8,473 bases of DNA from Deltaproteobacteria bacterium (GCA_024277475.1 JAJRVC010000637.1:1-8473), one strand, 5' to 3'; shown: positions 1 to 6,466, counted from the first letter of the stretch. Numbers and translations are program-made. The notes: generated from the letters alone by a model not told the origin.

Positions 1-467
1 TCGTACCGGGATACGGCATGGCTGTAGCCCAAGCCCAGCATGCCGTCAGGGAACTGGGTGAAATCCTCGAAAATAATGGCGCTGAAGTCCGTTACGCCAT
101 CCATCCCGTTGCCGGCCGCATGCCCGGTCATATGAATGTGCTGCTGGCTGAAGCCAACGTGCCCTATGAGCAACTGGCTGAAATGAACGATGTCAATCCC
201 ATCATGGAAACGGTTGATGTATGCCTGGTCATCGGGGCCAATGACGTTGTCAATCCCGCCGCCAGGGAGATCGAGTCGAGCCCGATTTACGGCATGCCGG
301 TCATCGATGTGGACAAGGCCAAAACCGTCCTGGTATTGAAGCGATCCATGGCTGCCGGCTTTGCCGGCGTTGACAATCCGCTTTTTGTAAAAGAAAATAC
401 CCGGATGCTGTTCGGAGATGCGAAGGCAACGGTGCAGCAGCTAGTAGCTGAGTTTAAGGAAGGGTAG
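1..467 (+). CDS. pntB: NAD(P) transhydrogenase subunit beta, C-terminal part (5' cut by window edge)
   Basis: This is the last 154 residues of the beta subunit of the proton-translocating transhydrogenase, which moves hydride between NADH and NADP+ at the inner membrane, driven by the proton gradient. The frame is open from base 3. The visible part is domain III, the cytoplasmic NADP(H)-binding domain. It begins with the dinucleotide-binding fingerprint [12 protein letters not shown], followed by [30 protein letters not shown], and a C-terminal block with [16 protein letters not shown] and [12 protein letters not shown]. All are very close to the E. coli PntB sequence as I remember it. The protein ends normally at a TAG (465-467). 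The missing part would carry the membrane helices (family length is about 460 residues). The alpha-subunit gene(s) are expected just outside the left edge. No clear terminator follows. Confidence 0.96.
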   Translation, partial: VPGYGMAVAQAQHAVRELGEILENNGAEVRYAIHPVAGRMPGHMNVLLAEANVPYEQLAEMNDVNPIMETVDVCLVIGANDVVNPAAREIESSPIYGMPVIDVDKAKTVLVLKRSMAAGFAGVDNPLFVKENTRMLFGDAKATVQQLVAEFKEG

Positions 468-507
468 GCTGGTTGCTGGCAGTTGGTTTCTCGTCGCTGG
501 TTGCTGG
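468..507. repeat. Direct repeat of a 12-mer
   Basis: GCTGGTTGCTGG is present twice, at 468-479 and 496-507, starting on the base after the pntB stop codon. The unit is itself nearly a repeat of GCTGGTT. It looks like simple-sequence intergenic filler rather than a binding site. Confidence 0.6.
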
Positions 508-595
508 GTTCTGGCGACCGGTCACGGCCAGCGGAAGTAATAAGTCCCTATCTCAATTTTTCTTTAACATAAAAGAATAATATGACTACTGGATC

Positions 596-709
596 ATGGG
601 AGTGGGAGCTGAAGAAATAAAACCACGCTGGTCGATCATGCGCAATGTACTCGGCTGGGGAGTTGACAAGGACGAAAAAGAGCCGTTGCCGTCAGCAATT
701 ACTGACTGA
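596..709 (+). CDS. Doubtful 37-residue ORF
   Basis: A 37-codon frame runs from ATG 596 to TGA 707-709. The peptide starts MGVGAEEIKPRWSIMRNVLG and ends in an acidic, lysine-containing tail. No Shine-Dalgarno sequence lies before the ATG and I recognise no family. The composition (two tryptophans, mixed charges, no low-complexity run) is more protein-like than the flanking spacer. It could be a real small protein, the decayed end of a lost gene, or chance. An overlapping 12-codon frame begins at 582 and is even less convincing. Confidence 0.15.
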   Translation: MGVGAEEIKPRWSIMRNVLGWGVDKDEKEPLPSAITD

Positions 710-766
710 CCAAAGCCGGGGCTATAAATCCCGGATTATCGGGGAACCAACAAGGATATTGTTCCT

Positions 767-1525
767 ATGAAAAATAAAATTAACCAAATCGCCAGGAAAA
801 TAAAAGAAGGCGGTAAAAATGTGATTTTTACCGGCGCAGGCATATCCACTGAAAGCGGTATTCCCGACTACCGCAGCCAGGGCGGCATCTGGGATAAATT
901 TCGCCCGGTTTATTTTGATGAATTCATGTCTTCGAAAAAATCCCGGGTGGAGTATTGGAGGCGGTGTGTACAGCTTTATCAGGGAATCACCAAGGCTGAA
1001 CCCAATGCAGCCCACATCTCGCTGGCCCGATTAAATGAAATGGGGCTGCTTCAAGCGGTGGTCACCCAAAACATTGACGGGCTGCACCAGGCTTCGGGAC
1101 TGCCTGATGACAAAATTGTCGAACTGCACGGGAACACCTGCCGTATACGCTGCATGAGCTGCCAAAAAATTTCTCCCATCGATGAAGTGCAACAGCGCCT
1201 GACAACCGGTGATCCGGCGCCGGAATGTGAATGCGGTGGTTTTTTGAAGCCGGACACCATCTCATTCGGCCAGTCAATGCCCGTAGCGGAGGTAGAAAAG
1301 TCCGTCATCCTTTCCAGGGAATGCGATTTTTTCTTGATTGTGGGATCAACTCTGCTGGTCCAGCCGGCAGCTCAAATGCCGGTTTATGCTAAAAACAACG
1401 GGGCCTTTCTGGCCATCATCAATCTGTCCGAAACGCCGTGTGACGACATGTGCGACGTGCTTATGCGGGGAAAAGCGGGCGAAATACTGCAGCAAATAGT
1501 AAGAGAAGTGGAAAGAGCCGGATAA
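767..1525 (+). CDS. cobB: Sir2-family NAD-dependent protein deacylase (sirtuin)
   Basis: The 252-residue protein is a single-domain cytoplasmic sirtuin, which removes acyl groups from lysines using NAD+ and releases nicotinamide and O-acyl-ADP-ribose. The NAD-binding motifs are TGAGIS (22-27) and GIPDYR (31-36). TQNIDGLH (100-107) is the QNxD catalytic/NAD motif. H121 in ELHGN is the general base. The structural zinc is held by C129/C132 and C154/C156, the second pair being CEC (CxC) rather than the usual CxxC. KPDTISFGQ (161-169) and VGSTLLVQPAA are the other family blocks. Y63-W-R-R66 has the Y-x-x-R spacing seen in the acyl pocket of SIRT5/CobB-type enzymes. The start is supported by AAGGA at 752-756, 10 bases upstream. 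The gene symbol reflects the bacterial family name; orthology to E. coli cobB is not established, and the TISFGQ variant suggests another bacterial subgroup. It stands alone between spacers, on the same strand as pntB. Confidence 0.93.
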   Translation: MKNKINQIARKIKEGGKNVIFTGAGISTESGIPDYRSQGGIWDKFRPVYFDEFMSSKKSRVEYWRRCVQLYQGITKAEPNAAHISLARLNEMGLLQAVVTQNIDGLHQASGLPDDKIVELHGNTCRIRCMSCQKISPIDEVQQRLTTGDPAPECECGGFLKPDTISFGQSMPVAEVEKSVILSRECDFFLIVGSTLLVQPAAQMPVYAKNNGAFLAIINLSETPCDDMCDVLMRGKAGEILQQIVREVERAG

Positions 1526-1685
1526 ACCGGGATTGAATGAGGATAGATTTCTAATCAAAGAAAAACTTAAATACCGTCTTAATAAAATTGTATAAAATGT
1601 CGCCATACCAGATATTGTGTTCAGGGGACCGGTTTTTTGAGAGTAATATTTAAAGTAATACTAATAAGGGAGTAAAACAAAAATT
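1526..1685. other. Spacer before the metallo-hydrolase gene
   Basis: AT-rich gap of 160 bases with no gene. A TATAAAAT stretch at 1591-1598 could be a -10 box, but no acceptable -35 box lies 16-18 bases before it, so I do not call a promoter. The end of the gap carries the ribosome binding site of the next gene (AAGGGAG, 1666-1672). Confidence 0.5.
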
Positions 1686-2351
1686 ATGGAAATATTCAAA
1701 GACCTTCATGCCTTTATCTGGCAGTCCATGACCACCAACAACTGCAACACTTTCCTCATTGACGGTCCCATTCGGGTGCTGATAGACCCGGGCCACAGCC
1801 GACTGTTTGACCCTGTTGCGCAAGGCCTCAAGCAACTGGGGCTGGCAATCACAGACATCGATTTGATAATTTGCACACACGCCCATCCGGACCACATCGA
1901 GGCGGTTCAATTATTCAAGGATATTCCGACACGATTCACCATACATGAAGATGAGTGGCAATGGGCGATCAACATCGGAAAACGAATGAGTGCTGCCTTT
2001 GGGATCGATATGAATTCCATGGTGCCTGATTTTTTCCTCAGGGAAGGCCACATTTCTCTGGACGGTCTTGAACTGAACATTTTTCACACACCGGGGCATT
2101 CTCCCGGATCCGTAACCTTGTACTGGCCGGCACAAAAAGCCTTGTTCACCGGAGATCTTGTTTTTAAGCAAGGCCTGGGTCGAACGGATCTTCCCGGCGG
2201 TGACGGATCAAAGCTCAAGGAAAGTATCAAACGACTTACGGATCTTGATGTGCAATGGCTGCTGCCGGGACACGGTGAAATTATTTCAGGAGCAGAAAAA
2301 GTACGGGAAAATTTTGCAGAAATTGAGCAATTCTATTTTGCCTACGTATAG
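1686..2351 (+). CDS. Metallo-beta-lactamase-fold hydrolase (glyoxalase II-like)
   Basis: This 221-residue soluble protein has the full metal-ligand set of the metallo-beta-lactamase superfamily. THAHPDH (64-70) gives H65, H67, D69 and H70. H138 is in HTPGHSPGS, D157 in FTGD, and H196 in LLPGHGE. The block GRTDLPGGD (165-173) after the FTGD motif is typical of the small glyoxalase II-like/YcbL-like hydrolases, so a thioester or similar hydrolysis at a binuclear metal site is likely. The substrate cannot be read from the sequence. It has no signal peptide, and no rhodanese or flavodoxin domain is attached. The start has AAGGGAG at 1666-1672, 13 bases upstream, which is a rather long spacing; a downstream start would lose the first beta strand. 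It is convergent with the - strand gene that ends at 2510. Confidence 0.9.
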   Translation: MEIFKDLHAFIWQSMTTNNCNTFLIDGPIRVLIDPGHSRLFDPVAQGLKQLGLAITDIDLIICTHAHPDHIEAVQLFKDIPTRFTIHEDEWQWAINIGKRMSAAFGIDMNSMVPDFFLREGHISLDGLELNIFHTPGHSPGSVTLYWPAQKALFTGDLVFKQGLGRTDLPGGDGSKLKESIKRLTDLDVQWLLPGHGEIISGAEKVRENFAEIEQFYFAYV

Positions 2352-2391
2352 GTCAGAATTCGGAGATCAGGGGACAGCGGTCAGAGTAAGT

Positions 2392-2418
2392 CCAGCCGCC
2401 GGCCCAAAAAACGGCTGG
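2392..2418. terminator. Weak inverted repeat between convergent genes
   Basis: CCAGCCG (2392-2398) can pair with CGGCTGG (2412-2418) across a 13-base loop. It lies between the convergent stops at 2351 and 2510, where a two-way terminator would be expected. Neither side has a clear T-run, so this is only a candidate. Confidence 0.25.
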
Positions 2419-2509
2419 TCAAATCGAAAAACCGTACCATTTTGGTGTAGTTTCATACCAGAGGACAGAGATCGGGGGGCAGAGGCAGGAAGAATTCGGC
2501 AAGCGGGAA

Positions 2510-3049
2510 TTAGCTCCTGCCACCAAGCAGATTATCTTTCACCCGATTTAATTGGACTTTATATCCGGAACGGATTTCCTGCGCTTCCCGGCGCCATTGC
2601 TCATCCGCCTCCAGGTTGGGAACGACGGCCGAACCTGAAATGAAATGTTTTGGGGCAAGATTTTCTTTGAGCCGGACCATCCTGTTACCGGCAGCTTTGT
2701 GGTAGGCATCCCTGTAACCATTAATAACTGCTTTGATTGTTGCTGAATCAATGCTACAGCATTCCTCAAGTATCTCCAGCAGGGATTGATTATCCCGATC
2801 CGGATCGAGACGGTTGATAATTTCATTAATCAGGATGTTATTATCTGACAGGTTGGAATTCTTTTGGAGTTTTTCATAGTCAATTTGAAACTGTTTGTTG
2901 GGCAATATCCCGTCCTGATATTTCTGCAGCATGCCTTTGATGCGCTTTTCAATTTTTTTCTGCATCTGTTCCTGCTTTTCCTCAGAGCTTAGCGTGAGGT
3001 GCCTGGTTTTTTCCAGAACAAGATCCAGTGTGCTTTTTATTTCCCCCAT
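2510..3049 (-). CDS. Unrecognised helical protein
   Basis: The 179-residue protein has no family I can name with confidence. It lacks a signal peptide and membrane segments and is therefore probably cytoplasmic. Residues 1-65 are rich in K, E and Q with a heptad-like pattern and probably form a long amphipathic helix or coiled coil. The middle (70-120) is also predicted helical and contains an adjacent cysteine pair (C97, C98). The most distinctive segment is HFISGSAVVPN (135-145) ahead of another charged helix containing W152, and it looks like a conserved functional patch. The start is well supported by AAGGG about 9 bases upstream of the ATG. It is oriented like the CULT and ClC genes but is separated from them by 378 non-coding bases, so it is probably transcribed separately. 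Confidence 0.75.
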   Translation of the reverse strand: MGEIKSTLDLVLEKTRHLTLSSEEKQEQMQKKIEKRIKGMLQKYQDGILPNKQFQIDYEKLQKNSNLSDNNILINEIINRLDPDRDNQSLLEILEECCSIDSATIKAVINGYRDAYHKAAGNRMVRLKENLAPKHFISGSAVVPNLEADEQWRREAQEIRSGYKVQLNRVKDNLLGGRS

Positions 3050-3295
3050 TGGAAATCACCCTTTCCGTAATAGTTCAGCCACTCAAACACAATTCTCTTG
3101 CGACTTGCAGAACCTATGAAAAAAAGCGAGTATCGAATCATGAATACCCGTCTGCCATGCATAGTGCGTTGGGTTAGCGTAAATATTGAGTTATGAATAA
3201 AATTGTTATATTTGCCTCGCACCAGTTCCAAGGCATTAATGTATTCCGGCTATTATAGATAAAAAGACTGAGCAAAACGAAACCATCCTTCGAAA

Positions 3296-3330
3296 TTCTG
3301 CGGTTCGTTATTCTGTGGTTCTGCGGTTTG
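3296..3330. repeat. Degenerate tandem repeat
   Basis: TTCTGCGGTT at 3296-3305 recurs as TTCTGTGGTT at 3311-3320 and again in part as CTGCGGTTTG. This is simple intergenic repeat material similar in style to the repeats after pntB. Confidence 0.5.
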
Positions 3331-3394
3331 CTGTTTTAGCCAGCTCATCAAAGCAGCCAGCGGCGGTGCTGACACCTGACACCCCCAATCTTTT

Positions 3395-3406
3395 ACAACA
3401 TGTTGT
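3395..3406. repeat. Perfect 12-base palindrome
   Basis: ACAACATGTTGT is an exact palindrome located 22 bases past the CULT stop codon in its direction of transcription. It has no loop and no T-run downstream on the - strand, so it is a poor terminator. A dimeric regulator site is possible but unsupported. Confidence 0.4.
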
Positions 3407-3427
3407 CAGACAGAACCTGATAAGGGC

Positions 3428-4045
3428 CTATCCGGGGTCGATCAGCCGATCCAGTATCAGTCCATAAAAGATATTGTCTCCCCCCAGACTGAACATCCAG
3501 CCTAAATGAGTCAGGCACAGGGTGCAGAAACAGACTCGCCAGCTATATCCTGCAAACCAGCTGAAGTCATCTGAGGCGGCTCCGGCATATCCGCATCCTT
3601 TTACACTTCTGAAACATCCAATTTCAAAAACAACACCATGGGGATTGGCAAAAGTGTGCCGGTGTAATCCCTGCATTGCAATACGTTCGGCCGGCTTAGT
3701 GATCGCCTGATGGCACTGGCGGCAAAGTATATACTCCTCTTCTTCATCCTCTTCTTCAGGGGACTGGTCCTCGGCTTGCCTTTCAAGCGTTGTTGTGTCG
3801 CCTTCTTCCTTCGTCCTGTCTGCGGGAATGCGAAAATAGCAGGCACAATCCTGCGAGGCTGAAGCCATCGTTAAGGCTTCATGGCTATGATAGTGAAGTT
3901 TTTGCCGGAAGACTTTTAGCCGATTGCTTTCACTATCCTGAAATGATTGTGAATTTATTTCTTCATGAACCCCAAGAATCGGATTGTTTCGCTGTTTACT
4001 ATCTGTGTTTCGTTGTATCAATCTGCGCCCCAATCTCAAAGGCAT
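3428..4045 (-). CDS. Cereblon-like CULT-domain protein
   Basis: The C-terminal half (about 105-203) is a CULT domain, the beta-tent zinc domain that forms the thalidomide/cyclic-imide pocket of human cereblon. The zinc ligands are C108/C111 and C174/C177. The aromatic cage is W163, W169 and W183, with spacing +6 and +20, identical to human W380, W386 and W400. The second zinc pair also falls at the human offset (+11, +14). F185 matches human F402, Y167 matches Y384, and NPHG (134-137) matches the human N351-G354 block. F161 stands where human cereblon has H378. There is no LON domain and no DDB1-binding region, as expected for a bacterial homologue. Residues 1-104 are hydrophilic, without a signal peptide, and end in an acidic run (97-104). 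The start is uncertain: ATG 4045 has no Shine-Dalgarno sequence but lies 13 bases after the ClC stop, and M60 (ATG at 3868) is an alternative. The physiological ligand is not known from sequence. Confidence 0.9.
   Translation of the reverse strand: MPLRLGRRLIQRNTDSKQRNNPILGVHEEINSQSFQDSESNRLKVFRQKLHYHSHEALTMASASQDCACYFRIPADRTKEEGDTTTLERQAEDQSPEEEDEEEEYILCRQCHQAITKPAERIAMQGLHRHTFANPHGVVFEIGCFRSVKGCGYAGAASDDFSWFAGYSWRVCFCTLCLTHLGWMFSLGGDNIFYGLILDRLIDPG
3735..3758 (-). repeat. In-frame 12-base tandem duplication in the acidic linker
   Basis: The 12-mer TCCTCTTCTTCA occurs twice head to tail on the + strand. Read on the - strand it encodes the EEEDEEEE linker (residues 97-104) just before the CULT domain. 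Because the unit is a multiple of three, copy-number change would alter only the linker length. Confidence 0.75.
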
Positions 4046-4058
4046 TGAATTTTATGGA

Positions 4059-5819
4059 TTAATTTTTAAACAGTGATTTTTTAAGTACGGCTTTCTCATA
4101 GGCCCCGATAACATCCCGCCGGGTGATGATGCCGACTAACTGCGAGGGATCGTCGGGTGAAACCACCGGTAGTGTAGAGAAATCATTCCGACTGATTTTT
4201 TCAAGCGCAGTGTACAGATTATCGATCGAGGATACGGTGACAACGTCAGAGGATGCCAGGTCCTTGGCAACTACGATGAATTTTAAATCCTCATCAAATA
4301 TAGCTTCACTATAATCGTTAAAAGATAGAATACCGGCCAGTTTATTCTCGGAATCGAGTACCGGAAAACTGTTGTATTTGCTTTTGGAAATTTTATCGGA
4401 CATTCTACCCAGGGACCAATCCTCGGACACGGTTTCCGCATGGGGACTCATCACATCCTTGACGTGCATCGATTTTAAAACATTGACCTCTTTTCCTTCT
4501 CTGATGTCAACACCCCTCCTGGCCAGCTTTAGTGTATAAATTGACTCTTTCATCAACTGGCCACTGGCAATCGTTGCAATTATGCAGGAAAACATGAGCG
4601 GAAGGATAATTTCGTAACTGCCCGTCATCTCAAAGAGGATTAAGATGGCCGTCAGGGGTCCATGAGTGGTGGCGCTGACAACCGCCCCCATGCCGACGAT
4701 ACTGTATGCACCGGGAGATGCCGTCACGTTCGGAAACAGATGATGTACCGTTATCCCAAAAAAACCGCCGGCCATCACGCCCAGGTACAGCGATGGGGCG
4801 AAAATGCCTCCCGATCCGCCCGAACCGATGGTAATGGACGTCGCCAGCAATTTGGCCACCACCAAAAGCAGCATAAGCCACCAGGCAAACTGCTGCCCCA
4901 GCGCCAGGTCCATGGCGCCATAGCCGACCCCCATAATTTGAGGAATAAACAGACCGCTGACTCCCAGGATCAATCCCCCAATAATCGGCTTTAAATATTC
5001 GGGAAATTTTAGACTATCGAACAAATCTTCAAGACGGTAAAGGGTTTTGGTAAATGAAACGCCCAAGGCGGCACAAAAAAGGCCGAGTATCAGGTAAATG
5101 GGAAATTCCCAGGCGCTGACCAATTGATAAGCGGGAACAAGAAATGCCGGCGTATCCCCTAAAAAAGCTCGTGAAACGGCGGTGGCCATCACGGAAGAGA
5201 TCACAATCGGACTGAAGGTGGCCAGTCCGAAATCTCCCAGTACAACCTCCAGGGCAAACATGGAACCGGCGATAGGCGCATTGAAGGTGGCGGCAATACC
5301 GGCGGCGGCTCCGCATCCTACCAGCGCCCGCATTCGATCCCCCGATACATTCAATGCCTGACCGATGGTGGATCCGATGGCGGAACCGATTTGAACAATC
5401 GGGCCTTCCCGGCCAACGGATCCGCCGGTACCTATACTGATAGCGGAGGCTATGGTTTTAACAAAAACAACCCTTTTCCTGATGACACCGCCCTTCAGAG
5501 CGACAGCCTCCATAACTTCGGGCACTCCGTGACCTTTGGCCTCTCTTGCGAAAAAATACACAAGTGGTCCCACCAGAAGCCCGCCGGCCGCCGGAATACC
5601 GACTTTATAGCTCCAGGGAATAGCCTTTACCACCTCGAGCAATTCACTGGGAGATCCGTAGGCAATGGCCTGGAAAAAATTTATGAGATAGCGGAATCCG
5701 ACGGCACCCAGCCCCGCCGCCAGGCCCACAATAACCCCCAGAATGGCCATTACTGTGTGCTCGTTGGTTTTTAGCTGACCCAGTTTCAATAATTTTGCTA
5801 AAGAGGATTTTTGATTCAT
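4059..5819 (-). CDS. ClC-family chloride channel/transporter with C-terminal CBS pair
   Basis: The 586-residue protein has a ClC membrane core (about 20-435) and two CBS domains (about 452-510 and 518-575), which usually bind adenine nucleotides and control gating. The selectivity and gating motifs are GHGVPEV (96-102, in place of GSGIPE), GREGP (136-140) with the gating glutamate E138, GSGGSGGIFAP (332-342), and Y428 at the position of the inner-gate tyrosine. At the place of the inner proton glutamate (E. coli ClC E203) the sequence reads FALEV, giving V192, as in animal ClC channels. The protein may therefore be a channel or proton-uncoupled carrier rather than a standard Cl-/H+ exchanger. 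GREGP argues against the fluoride-exporting subgroup. The start has AAAGG 11 bases upstream. A strong promoter lies at 5917-5944, and the CULT gene follows by 13 bases, which suggests one transcript. Confidence 0.93.
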   Translation of the reverse strand: MNQKSSLAKLLKLGQLKTNEHTVMAILGVIVGLAAGLGAVGFRYLINFFQAIAYGSPSELLEVVKAIPWSYKVGIPAAGGLLVGPLVYFFAREAKGHGVPEVMEAVALKGGVIRKRVVFVKTIASAISIGTGGSVGREGPIVQIGSAIGSTIGQALNVSGDRMRALVGCGAAAGIAATFNAPIAGSMFALEVVLGDFGLATFSPIVISSVMATAVSRAFLGDTPAFLVPAYQLVSAWEFPIYLILGLFCAALGVSFTKTLYRLEDLFDSLKFPEYLKPIIGGLILGVSGLFIPQIMGVGYGAMDLALGQQFAWWLMLLLVVAKLLATSITIGSGGSGGIFAPSLYLGVMAGGFFGITVHHLFPNVTASPGAYSIVGMGAVVSATTHGPLTAILILFEMTGSYEIILPLMFSCIIATIASGQLMKESIYTLKLARRGVDIREGKEVNVLKSMHVKDVMSPHAETVSEDWSLGRMSDKISKSKYNSFPVLDSENKLAGILSFNDYSEAIFDEDLKFIVVAKDLASSDVVTVSSIDNLYTALEKISRNDFSTLPVVSPDDPSQLVGIITRRDVIGAYEKAVLKKSLFKN

Positions 5820-5916
5820 ACAATCAGTTGCCTTTCAATTATAAAATGCCAATCTTGGTAGACCGGTGTTTGTAATGGGAAATTTAAGCTCTTAATATCT
5901 GAAAATATTTATGATT

Positions 5917-5944
5917 TTTATATTGCCTTCGGCAATCCTGTCAA
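5917..5944 (-). promoter_or_regulatory. Promoter of the ClC (and probably CULT) transcription unit
   Basis: Read on the - strand there is a perfect -35 box TTGACA (5944-5939), a 16-base spacer and a -10 box TATAAA (5922-5917). Transcription would begin near 5910, giving a leader of about 90 bases. The region is AT-rich and lies between divergent genes. This is the best sigma70-type promoter in the window. Confidence 0.65.
5922..5936. promoter_or_regulatory. Inverted repeat inside the ClC promoter spacer (possible operator)
   Basis: ATTGCC (5922-5927) and GGCAAT (5931-5936) form a perfect inverted repeat with a 3-base centre. It fills nearly the whole interval between the -35 and -10 boxes. 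A dimeric regulator bound there would affect the promoter directly. It could also be a chance hairpin. Confidence 0.35.
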
Positions 5945-6029
5945 GCACTATTTCAGTTTGGTGGATATTTTATAACATACTGATATCATATTTAATATTG
6001 TGTAAATTGAGTTCGCAGCTTGATTTTCC

Positions 6030-6057
6030 TTGACAAAAAGAATAAAATGAATAAATT
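6030..6057 (+). promoter_or_regulatory. Candidate promoter of the FmdB-type gene
   Basis: TTGACA (6030-6035), a 16-base spacer and TAAATT (6052-6057) lie about 80 bases before the start codon. The -35 box is perfect and the -10 box is weak. Confidence 0.4.
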
Positions 6058-6136
6058 TTCACCAGGAAATAAGAATCCAAACATTCAGTATCCAGTTTTA
6101 GATGCTCGGATTAATAGCCCTTACAGGAGGATTAAC

Positions 6137-6340
6137 ATGCCTTTTTATGAATTTGAATGCACAAACGGACACATTACCGAAAAACTAGTTCCCATGGGAA
6201 CCAGGCACACTCAGTGCACCAAATGCAAAAAAAAAGCCAAGAAAATTCTCTCCACCTGCTCGTTTGAGTTGAAAGGCGGCGGGTGGTACGCAGACGGGTA
6301 TTCATCCACAAAACCGAAAAGCACTAAAAAATCAGATTAA
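6137..6340 (+). CDS. FmdB-type small zinc-ribbon protein
   Basis: This 67-residue protein matches the FmdB/putative regulatory zinc-ribbon family: MPFYEFEC at the start, C27-x-x-C30 in the middle, and FELKGGGWYADGY at residues 43-55, the family's hallmark ending. The first half of the ribbon is C8-T-N-G-H12 rather than CxxC, so the metal would be held by three cysteines and a histidine; CxNGH variants occur in the family. The tail (56-67) is basic and serine-rich. Family members are annotated as regulators after FmdB of formamidase/acetamidase loci, but the molecular role is generally unproven. The start at 6137 is chosen over in-frame ATGs at 6020 and 6050 because AGGAGG (6125-6130) lies 6 bases before it and the family begins with MPxYEF. 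A terminator follows at 6404-6453. Confidence 0.9.
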   Translation: MPFYEFECTNGHITEKLVPMGTRHTQCTKCKKKAKKILSTCSFELKGGGWYADGYSSTKPKSTKKSD

Positions 6341-6403
6341 TCCGTAAATTTCCGGCGAAACGCTTTTATCAGCTCAACAGATAAACAACAATTTTTTCTT
6401 TAG

Positions 6404-6466
6404 TACCAAGCAAATCCGACTTCGTATCTGTTCACGGGTCGGATTTTTTGGTATAAATATTTTTTA
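6404..6466 (+). terminator. Rho-independent terminator after the FmdB-type gene
   Basis: AAATCCGAC (6412-6420) pairs perfectly with GTCGGATTT (6438-6446). The stem extends, across a small internal loop, by TACCAA (6404-6409) with TTGGTA (6448-6453). The loop is 17 bases. T-rich sequence lies within the descending arm (6444-6449) and after it (up to 6466). It begins 64 bases after the stop codon. Because the stem is symmetric it might also act on the other strand. Confidence 0.65.

Larger units (their letters stand above)
468..766. other. Spacer between pntB and the sirtuin gene, with degenerate repeats
   Basis: This stretch of about 300 bases has no convincing gene. Its first part is low-complexity: the 12-mer GCTGGTTGCTGG occurs at 468-479 and again at 496-507 in a G/T-rich setting. 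A short palindrome-containing stretch follows (GACCGGTC at 516-523). The rest is AT-rich and holds only the doubtful 37-codon ORF at 596-709. No strong promoter for the downstream gene was recognised. A TTGACA at 663-668 has no matching -10 box. Confidence 0.55.
3050..3427. other. 378-base non-coding spacer
   Basis: No supported gene lies between the CULT gene and the helical-protein gene. The spacer holds a degenerate repeat of TTCTGCGGTT/TTCTGTGGTT (3296-3330), a short CTGACACCTGACACC duplication near 3369-3383, and a perfect 12-base palindrome (3395-3406). The short frames that cross this region have no ribosome binding site or recognisable content. A promoter for the helical-protein gene should lie here, but none stood out. 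Confidence 0.5.

Noticed and set aside
663..668. TTGACA as a -35 box for the sirtuin gene
   Set aside because: No -10-like hexamer is found 15-19 bases downstream.
2158..2643. 161-codon + strand frame spanning the hydrolase 3' end and the spacer
   Set aside because: It overlaps two better supported genes, has no recognisable domain, and its sequence is out-of-frame translation of the hydrolase followed by repeat-like spacer.
3037..3231. 64-codon - strand frame upstream of the helical-protein gene
   Set aside because: No ribosome binding site or family resemblance, and it overlaps the well-supported start at 3049. It is probably chance in the leader region.
6020..6136. Upstream start of the FmdB-type protein
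   Set aside because: AGGAGG lies 6 bases before ATG 6137 and the family begins with MPxYEF, so the upstream 39 codons are leader sequence.
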